Source: Alkalihalophilus pseudofirmus OF4
Lineage (GTDB): Bacteria; Bacillota; Bacilli; Bacillales; Bacillaceae_D
Direction: 5' to 3'
Length of the DNA stretch: 64,000 nucleotides
NCBI RefSeq assembly: GCF_000005825.2
Contig: NC_013791.2
Coordinates: 1,116,001 to 1,180,000, forward strand
Shown piece by piece: positions 15,527-23,896 of this stretch; position 1 is the stretch's first letter; every line of letters begins with the position of its first letter. The notes below the pieces were generated by a model. The model had not been told where the DNA came from, did not search any database, and saw only the letters and a program-made list of their open reading frames with translations. The position numbers and the translations under genes are program-made.

Positions 15527-16300
15527 ATGAATGCATTATCTCTATTTGATCTAAAAGGGAAAACAGCGATTGTTACAGGCGGCGGTCGCGGCCTGGGTAA
15601 ACAAATGGCTCATGCATTTGCTGATGCAGGAGCAAACCTAGTTTTATGCTCAAGAAAAGTAGAGGCATGCAATGAAGTGGCAGAAGAATTAAAAGCTAAA
15701 GGTGTAAACGCCATTGCCGCTGCATGTGATGTAACAAGTAAAGAAGACGTCGACCGAGTGATTAAGCAGGCAGTTGATACATTCGGCTCGATCGATATTC
15801 TTGTGAATAACAGCGGGGCAACCTGGGGAGCCCCAGCAGATGAAATGCCTCTTGAAGCATGGAATAAAGTAATGAATGTGAATGTAACAGGCTCATTTTT
15901 AATGGCTCAAGCTGCAGGCAAAGTGATGATTAAACAACAATCAGGCAAAATCATAAATATTGCCTCGGTAGCGGGTCTAGGCGGAGCTGATCCTCGTTTT
16001 ATGGATACAATCGGCTATAACACGAGTAAAGGAGCAGTTATCACCTTTACGAAGGATCTTGCAACAAAGTGGGGGCAATACGGCATTAATGTAAATGCTA
16101 TAGCACCTGGTTTTTTCCCTACAAAAATGTCTAAAGGGCTCTTAGCTAAAGGGGAATCCTTTGTTATTGACCGGACTCCGCTAAAACGTCTAGGCGGTGA
16201 GCAGGATCTGCAAGGGGCTGCGTTATTTTTAGCTTCAGCAGCTTCAAACTTTGTCACTGGTGAAGTGATCGTAGTTGATGGCGGGATGCACGCGATGTAA
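15527..16300 (+). CDS. SDR-family NAD(P)-dependent oxidoreductase
   Basis: The 257-residue classical short-chain dehydrogenase has the dinucleotide motif TGGGRGLG (residues ~17-24), NNSG (~94-97), the catalytic Ser near 147 and YNTSK (Tyr ~164, Lys ~168). It also has the late PGFFPTKM segment. Likely reactions are oxidation or reduction of a hydroxyacyl- or ketoacyl-CoA. The ATG at 15527 has AAGGTG eight bases upstream; a GTG at 15518 overlaps that site. The second SDR starts 12 bp after the stop. No TetR operator copy is seen before it, so it may have been separated from its promoter by the insertion sequence. Confidence 0.9.
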   Translation: MNALSLFDLKGKTAIVTGGGRGLGKQMAHAFADAGANLVLCSRKVEACNEVAEELKAKGVNAIAAACDVTSKEDVDRVIKQAVDTFGSIDILVNNSGATWGAPADEMPLEAWNKVMNVNVTGSFLMAQAAGKVMIKQQSGKIINIASVAGLGGADPRFMDTIGYNTSKGAVITFTKDLATKWGQYGINVNAIAPGFFPTKMSKGLLAKGESFVIDRTPLKRLGGEQDLQGAALFLASAASNFVTGEVIVVDGGMHAM

Positions 16301-16312
16301 GGGGTGAAGAGG

Positions 16313-17053
16313 ATGAACAAAGTAGCTTTAGTAACCGGGGGGACAGGAGGAATTGGGCAAGCAACAGCTCATTGTTTTCTTAACCAAGGAATATCTGTGG
16401 TGATCCTTGATATCGATGAGGAAAAAGGAAAGGCAGCTTGTGAGGAACTAAGTGGCAGCGGGGGAGATGTTACATTTGTTCGTTGTGACGTTTCAAATGA
16501 AGAGGAAGTAAAGAATGCATGTCAAAAAGCAGCCGAAACATATGGTCAAATAGATATTTTAGTAAACAATGCCGGGATTGGCAATAACGAAACAACCTTA
16601 ACGGAGATGTCACTTTTTGAATGGCAGAAAGTGATTGATGTGAACTTGACAGGTGTGTTTCTCGGGATGAAGCACTCGATTCCATTTATGAGGAAAAACG
16701 GCGGGGCAATTGTAAATGTTTCTAGTCTGTTAGGTTTTAAAGGGAAGAAATTTGTCGCGCCATATAATGCGTCTAAAGCTGGTGTCATTACGTTGACGAA
16801 GAATGCTGCTCTTGAATATGGAAGAGACCGTATTCGTGTAAATGCTGTTGCTCCTGGTGTGATTGACACATCTATTGTGGATGGATGGAGAACTCATGAA
16901 GAAAAATGGAAAATCATTAGCACAGCAAATGCATTAAAACGCGTAGGGGAAGCACAAGAGGTTGCACATGCAATTGAGTTTTTAGCTTCTGATAAAGCCT
17001 CATATATTACGGGTACAACGTTAATGGTGGATGGCGGAGGGCTGACGTATTAA
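16313..17053 (+). CDS. SDR-family NAD(P)-dependent oxidoreductase
   Basis: The 246-residue classical SDR has VTGGTGGIGQA near the N-terminus, NNAGIGNNE (residues ~84-92), the catalytic serine in VNVSSLLG and YNASK. A C-terminal GTTLMVDGGG is typical of FabG-like enzymes. The ATG at 16313 is favoured by GGGGTGA at a normal distance; an upstream in-frame GTG at 16304 lies inside that site. It follows the preceding SDR by 12 bp and ends the short two-gene unit before the TetR gene. The substrate is unknown; the acyl-CoA context suggests a hydroxyacyl-CoA or a hydroxy acid. Confidence 0.9.
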   Translation: MNKVALVTGGTGGIGQATAHCFLNQGISVVILDIDEEKGKAACEELSGSGGDVTFVRCDVSNEEEVKNACQKAAETYGQIDILVNNAGIGNNETTLTEMSLFEWQKVIDVNLTGVFLGMKHSIPFMRKNGGAIVNVSSLLGFKGKKFVAPYNASKAGVITLTKNAALEYGRDRIRVNAVAPGVIDTSIVDGWRTHEEKWKIISTANALKRVGEAQEVAHAIEFLASDKASYITGTTLMVDGGGLTY

Positions 17054-17148
17054 TCTAATCTGCTTAAGCCTTCGAAATACTGCCTAAACATAACCGGCGG
17101 CCGCTAAATTCAAAGCCAAATGATGCAAAGATTTGGTCTGGATTGTGG

Positions 17149-17170
17149 TATACTAAACGGATCAGTTTAG
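17149..17170. promoter_or_regulatory. Probable -10 box and autoregulatory operator of the TetR gene
   Basis: TATACT at 17149-17154 can serve as a -10 box. CTAAAC (17153-17158) and GTTTAG (17165-17170) form an inverted repeat around GGATCA. The left half matches the start of the palindromes found at the other units, but the spacing is wider, so this is a variant site. Confidence 0.5.
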
Positions 17171-17192
17171 ATAGATAGTGAGGCGTTTATGA

Positions 17193-17756
17193 ATGAAAGA
17201 AAAAATTATTGAAGTTAGTATTGATTTGTTTGGCAAAAATGGTTTTACAGAAACCTCAATCCAGGATATTGTAGATGTTCTTGGTGTAACGAAAGGAACA
17301 TTCTATTATTATTTTAAAAGCAAAGAAGAACTGCTGATGGAAATTCATTTGCGTTATATAGAAGATCTATTAATGAGCCAGCGTGAGATTATTGAAAAAA
17401 CAAAAACCGCTGAGGCAAGATTATTCGATATGGTCTATATGTTAATGAAACACATCGAGGGACAGGGACAAAGTGCGCGAGTATTCTTCAGGGAGATGCA
17501 GCACTTAAATGAAGAACATTTAAAAGACATCTTCAAAAAACGTGATGCATTCAGATTGAATATGAATCAAGTTATTGCAGATGGAGTAGAGTCAGGAGAA
17601 TTCCGGGAAGACCTTGATGTCAATATTGTCACACTGGCTATCTTAGGTGCGGTTAACTGGAGTTATCATTGGTTTGACCCTAAAGGAGCTCTTGATGAGA
17701 AAGCTGTTTCTACCATCTATATTGACTTCATGCTAAATGGCTTGAAAAAGGCGTAA
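17193..17756 (+). CDS. TetR/AcrR-family transcriptional regulator of the acyl-CoA cluster
   Basis: The 187-residue protein has an N-terminal helix-turn-helix of TetR type: IIEVSIDLFGKNGFTETSIQDIVDVLGVTKGTFYYYFKSKEELLMEI, about residues 4-50. The all-helical ligand-binding domain has a C-terminal part of the FadR/KstR2-like kind. In B. subtilis the comparable FadR represses beta-oxidation genes and is released by long-chain acyl-CoA. A palindrome shared by three nearby transcription units, plus a variant before this gene, is the likely target set. The start has GTGAGG nine bases upstream. The inducing acyl-CoA is unknown. Confidence 0.9.
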   Translation: MKEKIIEVSIDLFGKNGFTETSIQDIVDVLGVTKGTFYYYFKSKEELLMEIHLRYIEDLLMSQREIIEKTKTAEARLFDMVYMLMKHIEGQGQSARVFFREMQHLNEEHLKDIFKKRDAFRLNMNQVIADGVESGEFREDLDVNIVTLAILGAVNWSYHWFDPKGALDEKAVSTIYIDFMLNGLKKA

Positions 17757-17757
17757 T

Positions 17758-17778
17758 AGTCCTGTATTAGGACTTTTT
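17758..17778 (+). terminator. Short rho-independent terminator after the TetR gene
   Basis: AGTCC (17758-17762) pairs with GGACT (17770-17774) and a run of T residues follows. Confidence 0.65.
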
Positions 17779-17789
17779 ACGAATGCAAC

Positions 17790-17807
17790 ATACTAACTGG
17801 TTAGTAT
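17790..17807. promoter_or_regulatory. TetR-type operator, site 2 (perfect palindrome)
   Basis: ATACTAACTGGTTAGTAT has two perfect 8-bp arms around TG. It is the best copy in the window and lies 20 bp before the 3-hydroxyacyl-CoA dehydrogenase start, overlapping the expected promoter. Confidence 0.8.
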
Positions 17808-17826
17808 TAATGGAGGGGAGTATTAC

Positions 17827-18711
17827 ATGAACAAGTATCAAATTGAACGAATAGCAGTGATTGGAGCAGGTTCGATGGGACATCAAATTGCCATGTTATC
17901 CGCTTTAGGAGGATATGAGACCCATTTGCAGGATATCGAGCAGTCTTCGTTAGACAAAGCAAAGGAAAGTCTAGAGTTTCAAATGAGTAAATGGGTAACA
18001 AAAGGTAAGATTGACGAAGCATCGCTTCAAACGGCTTTTAATCGGCTTCATTTCACAACAGACTTAAATGCAGCTGTTCGTGAGGCTGATTTTGTGATAG
18101 AGGCTGTCGTGGAAAAACTGGATGTGAAAAAAGAGCTTTTTTCAAAGCTAGACGAACTAACACCGCAGCATACCATTTTAGCAACGAACTCTTCAACCAT
18201 TGTTAATTCGAAAATTGCTGAAGCTACTTCACGTCCAGAAAAAGTATGCAATATGCACTTTTTCTTCCCGCCTCTAGTGATGGACTGTGTTGAGGTAGTG
18301 AAAAGTGATCTAACGTCCGATGAGACAGCTCAGGCTGCGATGGCAGTAAGTGAAAAAATGAATCGCACGGCTGTCCTCCTTCATAAAGAAATCTCAGGTT
18401 TTATTGCAAATCGGATTCTCGGTGCATTAACAAAGGAAGCTGTGGCGTTATATGAAGAAGGATATGCAAGCTTTGAAGATATTGATCTTATTTGCAAGAA
18501 AGCATTGAATCATCCAATAGGACCTTTTGCTCTAATGGACTTATCAGGAATTGATGTAGCGTATTTTGTGAACCAGCAGCGTTATGCCGAAACGAACGAC
18601 CCTGAAGATTTACCGGCAAAATGTATTGAAGAAAAAGTAAAAGCAGGCGAATTAGGAAGAAAGACAGGTAAAGGCTGGTATGACTACTCTAAAAAAGAGG
18701 TGAAGAGTTAA
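17827..18711 (+). CDS. 3-Hydroxyacyl-CoA dehydrogenase (HBD type)
   Basis: The 294-residue protein has an N-terminal NAD-binding Rossmann domain (IAVIGAGSMGHQIA), the catalytic histidine in NMHFFFPPLVMDCVEVV and the family EIVK-like segment. The C-terminal dimerisation domain reads FIANRILGALTKEAVALYEEG. It is the stand-alone type that oxidises 3-hydroxyacyl-CoA to 3-ketoacyl-CoA. Its stop overlaps the start of the following crotonase gene by one base (TAATG). It is the first gene of the main operon, behind operator site 2, and a GGAGGGGAG ribosome site precedes the ATG. Confidence 0.93.
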   Translation: MNKYQIERIAVIGAGSMGHQIAMLSALGGYETHLQDIEQSSLDKAKESLEFQMSKWVTKGKIDEASLQTAFNRLHFTTDLNAAVREADFVIEAVVEKLDVKKELFSKLDELTPQHTILATNSSTIVNSKIAEATSRPEKVCNMHFFFPPLVMDCVEVVKSDLTSDETAQAAMAVSEKMNRTAVLLHKEISGFIANRILGALTKEAVALYEEGYASFEDIDLICKKALNHPIGPFALMDLSGIDVAYFVNQQRYAETNDPEDLPAKCIEEKVKAGELGRKTGKGWYDYSKKEVKS

Positions 18712-19490
18712 TGGGAGCTAAAGTGAGCGTAGAAAAAGAAAAAGGATTGGCTATCGTTACAATTAATAATCCGCCTCTTAATGTGATGGATAAAGATGTG
18801 ATTGCTAGTTTAAGAGATACGTTTCAACAGCTGTCGCAAGATCCTGAAACAGTCGTTGTTATTTTAACTGGTGCAGGTGATAAAGCCTTTATGGCAGGGG
18901 CAGATATTAAAGAATTCCCTCAATTAATGGATCACCCGAACATGAAAGAACCGGTAATGGAAACACATGCTGTGCTAAATCAAATTGACTTTTTTGAAAA
19001 GCCGACCATTGCGGTTTTAAATGGTCTCACGTTTGGCGGCGGTTGTGAGCTTGCATTAACCTTTGATATTCGTATTGCAGAAGAGCATACACAAATCGGG
19101 CTGCCGGAAATTAAGTTAGGATTATTCCCGGGTGGAGGCGGAACACAGCGTTTGCCGCGCTTAATTGGAGAAGCGAAGGCGAAGGAATTAATGTATACAG
19201 GAGAACCAATTGATGCAAAGACGGCGCAGCAGATCGGGCTGGTGAACCATGTCACAAAAAGCGGGGCAGGCTTAGAAAAAGCAGTCCAGATTGCTAAGCA
19301 AATTAGACGTCACTCTCTTCCGGCACTCTCATGTATTAAACGTGCGGTAGACGAAGGGATGGATATGAGCTTCCCGCAAGCGATCGAACATGAGGCCGAC
19401 CTTTTTACGGAAGTTTTTCAAACGGAAGATATTAGAGAAGGAGTTAGTGCCTTTATTGAAAAGAGAAAACCTGAATTCAAGCATCGTTAA
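18711..19490 (+). CDS. Enoyl-CoA hydratase/isomerase family protein
   Basis: This 259-residue crotonase-fold enzyme has the first oxyanion-hole segment in GAGDKAFMAGADIKEF, the second in GLTFGGGCELALTFDIRIA and the catalytic glutamate region in PEIKLGLFPGGGGTQRLPRLIG. These are the hallmarks of a true hydratase adding water to trans-2-enoyl-CoA. It begins in overlap with the preceding dehydrogenase stop, so translation is coupled and the two steps run in sequence. A GAGG site lies about ten bases upstream. Confidence 0.93.
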   Translation: MGAKVSVEKEKGLAIVTINNPPLNVMDKDVIASLRDTFQQLSQDPETVVVILTGAGDKAFMAGADIKEFPQLMDHPNMKEPVMETHAVLNQIDFFEKPTIAVLNGLTFGGGCELALTFDIRIAEEHTQIGLPEIKLGLFPGGGGTQRLPRLIGEAKAKELMYTGEPIDAKTAQQIGLVNHVTKSGAGLEKAVQIAKQIRRHSLPALSCIKRAVDEGMDMSFPQAIEHEADLFTEVFQTEDIREGVSAFIEKRKPEFKHR

Positions 19491-19502
19491 GGGGGGAGTG
19501 TG

Positions 19503-20561
19503 ATGGAACAAACGAAAGTGCCTAGGACTGGGGAGGAGCTGAATTCAAGCTCCCTCTTGGCTTATCTTAAAAAGGAAGTGAAAGATCTGCCTGAAGGGGA
19601 TCTCGTCATTACTCAATTTCAAGCAGGTCATTCAAACCTCACATACTTACTTCAAATAGGTGATTATGAAGCAGTACTTAGAAGACCGCCGATGGGGCCA
19701 GTTGCCAAGCGTGCTCATGATATGGCACGTGAATCAACGGTTATGGCAACACTTGCTCCACATTTATCAATCATACCAAGACCGCTCCACTTTTGTTCAG
19801 ACCCATCGATTATAGGTGCCCCGTTCTTTCTGATGGAACGAAAACAGGGCATTGTTCTTGATACAGAATTTCCTAGTGATCTAGAACCTACAAAAGAATT
19901 GGGCCATACCATCTCTACTCAAATGGTCGATCGGCTTGTAGACCTGCATGCTATAGATTACAAGAAAACCAAGCTTGTAGATTTTACTAGACCTGAGGGT
20001 TTTTTAGAAAGACAGGTTCATGGCTGGATTAAACGCTATCACCAAGCTAAAACCGATGATCATAAAGGGTTAGAAGAATTAACAGCTTATCTAGCGGAAA
20101 GCATTCCAGCTTCAAAAGATACGACAGTGATCCATTACGATTATAAGCTTAACAACGCAATGTTCTCAAAAGATGGTCAACAAATGGTTGGATTATTTGA
20201 TTGGGAAATGACGACCGTCGGTGATCCGCTTTGTGATGTGGGTGTTGCTTTAAGTTACTGGATTGAGTCTAATGATCCTGACCTTTTAAAGCGAGGCTTC
20301 GGCAAACCTCCTGTTACAGTTAATGAAGGATTTTTAACGAGGAGGGACTGGGTTAGCGAGTATGCAAAGAAGAGCGGAAGAGAAGTAGAGAATATTGAAT
20401 ATTACTTAACATTTGCTTACTTTAAATTGGCTGTAATTGCCCAGCAGATTTACTATCGTTATCACAAAGGGCAAACGAATGATAAGCGCTTCCAACACTT
20501 TAATCATACGGTGCAAGCTCTTATTCTTCATGGAAGGCATACGGCTAGTACTAAATTGTAA
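19503..20561 (+). CDS. Phosphotransferase (APH fold), ACAD10/11 N-domain-like kinase
   Basis: The 352-residue protein has the aminoglycoside-phosphotransferase fold as found in ACAD10/11 and LvaA. It has FQAGHSNLTYLLQIGDYEAVLRRPP (nucleotide-binding lobe, conserved Arg-Arg-Pro-Pro), HYDYKLNNAMF (catalytic loop, His-Tyr-Asp) and LFDWEMTTVGDPLCDVG (metal-binding Asp, like the DFG motif). In the characterised Lva pathway the homologue phosphorylates the 4-hydroxyl of 4-hydroxyacyl-CoA. Both GTG 19500 and ATG 19503 sit behind GGGGGGAG; ATG is preferred. Co-occurrence with an ACAD10/11-like dehydrogenase under the same operator type strengthens this reading. Antibiotic resistance is unlikely. Confidence 0.88.
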   Translation: MEQTKVPRTGEELNSSSLLAYLKKEVKDLPEGDLVITQFQAGHSNLTYLLQIGDYEAVLRRPPMGPVAKRAHDMARESTVMATLAPHLSIIPRPLHFCSDPSIIGAPFFLMERKQGIVLDTEFPSDLEPTKELGHTISTQMVDRLVDLHAIDYKKTKLVDFTRPEGFLERQVHGWIKRYHQAKTDDHKGLEELTAYLAESIPASKDTTVIHYDYKLNNAMFSKDGQQMVGLFDWEMTTVGDPLCDVGVALSYWIESNDPDLLKRGFGKPPVTVNEGFLTRRDWVSEYAKKSGREVENIEYYLTFAYFKLAVIAQQIYYRYHKGQTNDKRFQHFNHTVQALILHGRHTASTKL

Positions 20562-20590
20562 TCGGGTTGAATCAGAAGGAGTGTTGATGG

Positions 20591-21346
20591 TTGACACATA
20601 TACATGTGCTTCTAAAGAAAGAAGAGATTGAACCAGATAAATTAAAAGGAGAGGCAGTCATCGTTTTAGATGTTCTGCTGGCTACTTCTACAATTGCTTT
20701 AGCTTTATCTTACGGGGCCAAAGCTGTCATTCCGGTTTTAAATGATATAGACGCTCATAGACTCTCAGCTCAGTATCACCCAGATGAATTTGTGCTGGTC
20801 GGTGAGAAAGAAGGAAGGGTGATTGACGGTTTTCTACCGCCCAATCCATCTCTATTAAAAAGTTATGTAAAAGATAAAATAGTCATCTTAGCGACGACCA
20901 ATGGAACGGTTGCATTGAACCGGTCGATTGGAGCAGAAATTATTTACCCGGCTTGCTTACGGAACGGCGAAGCAGTTACGAGAGACGTTGTTTCCCACCT
21001 TAAGCCCGGGCAAAAAATTATCATTGTTTGCTCTGGTTCTTCTAATCAATTTTGTCTTGAAGATTTTTACGGTGCGGGTTACCTCATTTCTTGTTTAAGA
21101 GATCAGCTTCGGGGTCCATTCACTATAAATGATGCTGGTCTTGCAGCAGAAGTTTTATTCCATAGTAATGCTGGAGCATACGACCTTCTCATCCAATCAG
21201 CAGTCGGTGAATTTATTTTAAGTCACGGATTTGAAGAAGATGTGAGAGAGGTTGTGGAACTAGGAGTAGATCATGTTGTACCGATTTATCAGAATAAACA
21301 GATTACTAAGAAGGGAGCTGTTCGCAGTGGAACAAACAAAGCGTAA
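20591..21346 (+). CDS. ComB-like 2-phosphosulfolactate phosphatase family protein
   Basis: The 251-residue protein matches ComB. It has VIVLDVLLATSTIALALSYGA near the N-terminus, VGEKEGRVIDGFLPPNPS, ILATTNGTVAL (residues ~95-105) and a GAGYLI / FTINDAGLAAE region. ComB removes phosphate from 2-phosphosulfolactate in coenzyme M and sulfolactate synthesis. No other gene of that pathway is in the window. Its place between the APH-type kinase and an acyl-CoA dehydrogenase suggests action on a phosphorylated organic acid in this pathway, which is inference. It starts with TTG nine bases after AAGGAG, and its end overlaps the next gene by 20 bp. Confidence 0.82.
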   Translation: MTHIHVLLKKEEIEPDKLKGEAVIVLDVLLATSTIALALSYGAKAVIPVLNDIDAHRLSAQYHPDEFVLVGEKEGRVIDGFLPPNPSLLKSYVKDKIVILATTNGTVALNRSIGAEIIYPACLRNGEAVTRDVVSHLKPGQKIIIVCSGSSNQFCLEDFYGAGYLISCLRDQLRGPFTINDAGLAAEVLFHSNAGAYDLLIQSAVGEFILSHGFEEDVREVVELGVDHVVPIYQNKQITKKGAVRSGTNKA

Positions 21347-23090
21347 GTTAAAAGGCGGGCGCTTTTTAGTAGAGAGTATGAAAGTGGAGGATCTTTTTAC
21401 ACCTGAAGATCTAAATGAAGAACAAAAAATGATTGCTGAGACGGCTAGACAATTTATTGAAAGAGAAGTAGCACCTTACCGTGAGGAGATTGAAAATCAA
21501 GACTTTGAAAAGATTGTCCAGCTTTTGAAAAAAGCAGGATCGCTTGGGCTTCTAGCACATAGCATTCCTGAAGCGTACGGAGGGCTTGGTTTAGATAAAG
21601 TCAGTAAAGGAATCGTTGGCGAAGAGATCGGCGGGTCAAGCGGCTACGGTGTTGCCCATTCGAATCATACATGTATTGCTACCCTGCCAATTACCTACTT
21701 TGGAAATGAAAGGCAGAAAAATAAGTACTTGCCTAAGCTTGCCTCAGGTGACTATTTAGGGGCTTATTGTTTAACGGAGCCTTCATCAGGCTCAGACGCT
21801 CTCGCAGCCAAAACAACAGCAGTTCTTAGTCAGGAAAAAACTCATTATATCTTAAACGGAACGAAGCTTTATATAACGAATGCGGTGTTCTCGGATACGT
21901 TTATTGTGTATGCAAAAGTAAACGGGGATCAATTTACCGCCTTTATTTTAGAAAAAGATTTCAAAGGGCTCACCTTAGGTCCAGAAGAGCAAAAGATGGG
22001 GATTAAAGGGTCTTCTACTCGAAGCGTCATTTTAGAAGATTGCGAGGTTCCGGTTGAAAATGTGCTCGGTGAAGTTGGGAAGGGGCACGTGATTGCCTTT
22101 AATGTCTTGAACTTAGGGCGGTTTAATTTAGGGTCTGCCTGCATGGGTGCTGCTAAAGGTGCCCTAAAGCTTGCTATAGAGCATACAAACGAACGCAAGC
22201 AATTTAAAAAGCGCATCAGCGAATTTGGAATTACGAAAGAAAAAGTAGCTTTAATGGCTGCACGAATCTTTGCCGCAGAATCGCTTCAATACCGAACGGC
22301 TGACCTGCTAGAAGGCGCATTAGGTGAAATAGATGATACGCATTCTGTCGGTGAAGTTGGAAAAAGGATGATGGAATACGCGCTCGAATGTGCAATTTGT
22401 AAAGTTTATGGCTCAGAAACACTTGATTATGTTGTAGACGAATCTCTTCAGCTGCATGGCGGGGCAGGCTTTATAAAAGAATACCCGATTGAGCAGATGT
22501 ATCGCGACTCTCGTATTAACCGCATCTTTGAAGGGACCAATGAGATTAACCGCCTGCTTGTTCCCGGTCTTTTCTTGAAAAAAGGAGCGAAAGGAGAACT
22601 TCCTGTTCAACAAGCAATAAATCAGGCGATCGATCGTTTGAAGAAGGGGAAGCAAGAATCCTATTCAGGAATTTTAAGCAATGAGCGAGGAGTTGTTGAT
22701 TCCTTGCGTACGGTTTACTTAGCTTTAGCTGGCCTTTCGTATCAGCAATTTGGTAAAGAGCTTGAGTCTGAGCAGGAAATTTTAATCAAGCTTGCAGACA
22801 TTGGAATTGAGCTCTATGCCTCTGAATCAGCTGTACTAAGGGCAATTAAAAGTGAAAATGACCTTCAAGTTCAGCTTGCTACAACAGTACTAGAGTCTTC
22901 TGTCAGCCGGGTTAGAACGGCTTGTGATGAATTAGTAAATGGGATGACGGCATCAAAAGAAGTAGAGGGAATAAGGAAGTTAATTAATCAGCTATTTAAT
23001 GAGATTACATTCCTTGATCGAGTAGCTAGAAATCGTTCTATTGCAAGTTCTGTTAATGAAAGTGGTCGTTATATTCGTATAGGATCTTAA
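21327..23090 (+). CDS. FadE-like acyl-CoA dehydrogenase
   Basis: The 587-residue protein is longer than ordinary acyl-CoA dehydrogenases. The three-part ACAD core covers roughly residues 15-400: CLTEPSSGSDALAAKT, KMGIKGSSTRSVILEDCEVP, QLHGGAGFIKEYPIEQMYRDSRINRIFEGTNEINRL with the catalytic glutamate in FEGTNE. A helical C-terminal extension of about 180 residues follows, as in B. subtilis FadE. It oxidises acyl-CoA to enoyl-CoA and passes electrons to ETF, which is not encoded here. GTG at 21327 with AAGGGAG nine bases upstream is the likely start; upstream in-frame codons lie inside comB. Confidence 0.92.
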   Translation: MEQTKRKLKGGRFLVESMKVEDLFTPEDLNEEQKMIAETARQFIEREVAPYREEIENQDFEKIVQLLKKAGSLGLLAHSIPEAYGGLGLDKVSKGIVGEEIGGSSGYGVAHSNHTCIATLPITYFGNERQKNKYLPKLASGDYLGAYCLTEPSSGSDALAAKTTAVLSQEKTHYILNGTKLYITNAVFSDTFIVYAKVNGDQFTAFILEKDFKGLTLGPEEQKMGIKGSSTRSVILEDCEVPVENVLGEVGKGHVIAFNVLNLGRFNLGSACMGAAKGALKLAIEHTNERKQFKKRISEFGITKEKVALMAARIFAAESLQYRTADLLEGALGEIDDTHSVGEVGKRMMEYALECAICKVYGSETLDYVVDESLQLHGGAGFIKEYPIEQMYRDSRINRIFEGTNEINRLLVPGLFLKKGAKGELPVQQAINQAIDRLKKGKQESYSGILSNERGVVDSLRTVYLALAGLSYQQFGKELESEQEILIKLADIGIELYASESAVLRAIKSENDLQVQLATTVLESSVSRVRTACDELVNGMTASKEVEGIRKLINQLFNEITFLDRVARNRSIASSVNESGRYIRIGS

Positions 23091-23115
23091 CTCATTACAA
23101 AAGGATGTGTGCCGA

Positions 23116-23880
23116 TTGCAGCGTTTTCTAAATCAGATTGTACTCATATCCGGTGCAGGAAGCGGGATCGGGAAGGCTTCTGCTGTTCAACTGGCAAGTG
23201 AAGGGGCAGTGGTCATCCTAGTCGGGCGCCGGAGAGAAAAATTAGAAGAGACAGCAGGTGAGATGAATAATCAACTACGTGAAGGCTGGGCGTATGTTTA
23301 CACTTGTGATGTCACGGTAGAAGAAGAAGTGGAATTATTAGCTGATTATGTGGAATCCAATTTTGAGAGGCTTGATGTGTTAATCAATAATGCCGGAACA
23401 TCTCAAGGCGGAGCAATTCTTTCTCTAGAAGAAGAGGATTGGAATCACGTCCAAACAACAAATGTAACAAGTGTGTTCTTGATGTCGAAGCATTTAGGTA
23501 AATTAATGATTAAATCAGAATCCGAGAATAAAGCGATCGTTAATATTGCTTCACTTTCAGGTCATAAAGCAGGGGCAAAGATTCCAAGCTACAGTACTGC
23601 CAAGGCTGCCGTTATTCATTTAACAAAATCACTTGCAGGAGAACTTGCGCCGCATAATGTGCGTGTCAACTCGGTTTCTCCAGGCTTTGTTGAAACGCCT
23701 ATGACAGAAAACGGTTTAAAAAATCCGGCGTTTACTCAAGCGATTGAGAGACATACGTTGCTTGGTCGTGTCGGCAGGCCCGAGGAAGTCGCTAAAACGA
23801 TCGCATTTGCAGCGTCAAGTGATGCAAGCTATATCACCGGTACGGATTTATTAATAGATGGCGGCTGGTTAACCGTTTAA
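23116..23880 (+). CDS. SDR-family oxidoreductase
   Basis: The 254-residue classical SDR has ISGAGSGIGKA at the N-terminus, NNAGTSQGG (about residues 90-98), the catalytic serine in VNIASLSGHKAGAK, YSTAK, and a C-terminal ITGTDLLIDGGW. The TTG at 23116 is preferred over the GTG at 23107, which abuts the AAGGATG ribosome site. It lies 25 bp after the FadE-like gene, within the same operon. In the levulinate-type scheme an SDR reduces the 4-keto group or handles a 3-hydroxyacyl intermediate. Which of the three SDRs does so is not visible. Confidence 0.88.
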   Translation: MQRFLNQIVLISGAGSGIGKASAVQLASEGAVVILVGRRREKLEETAGEMNNQLREGWAYVYTCDVTVEEEVELLADYVESNFERLDVLINNAGTSQGGAILSLEEEDWNHVQTTNVTSVFLMSKHLGKLMIKSESENKAIVNIASLSGHKAGAKIPSYSTAKAAVIHLTKSLAGELAPHNVRVNSVSPGFVETPMTENGLKNPAFTQAIERHTLLGRVGRPEEVAKTIAFAASSDASYITGTDLLIDGGWLTV

Positions 23881-23896
23881 TAAAGGAGATGAGGGC

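Noticed and set aside
19503-20561. Antibiotic-resistance aminoglycoside phosphotransferase
   Set aside because: The APH fold is present, but the sequence blocks are those of ACAD10/11-type kinases and the gene sits in an acyl-CoA operon.
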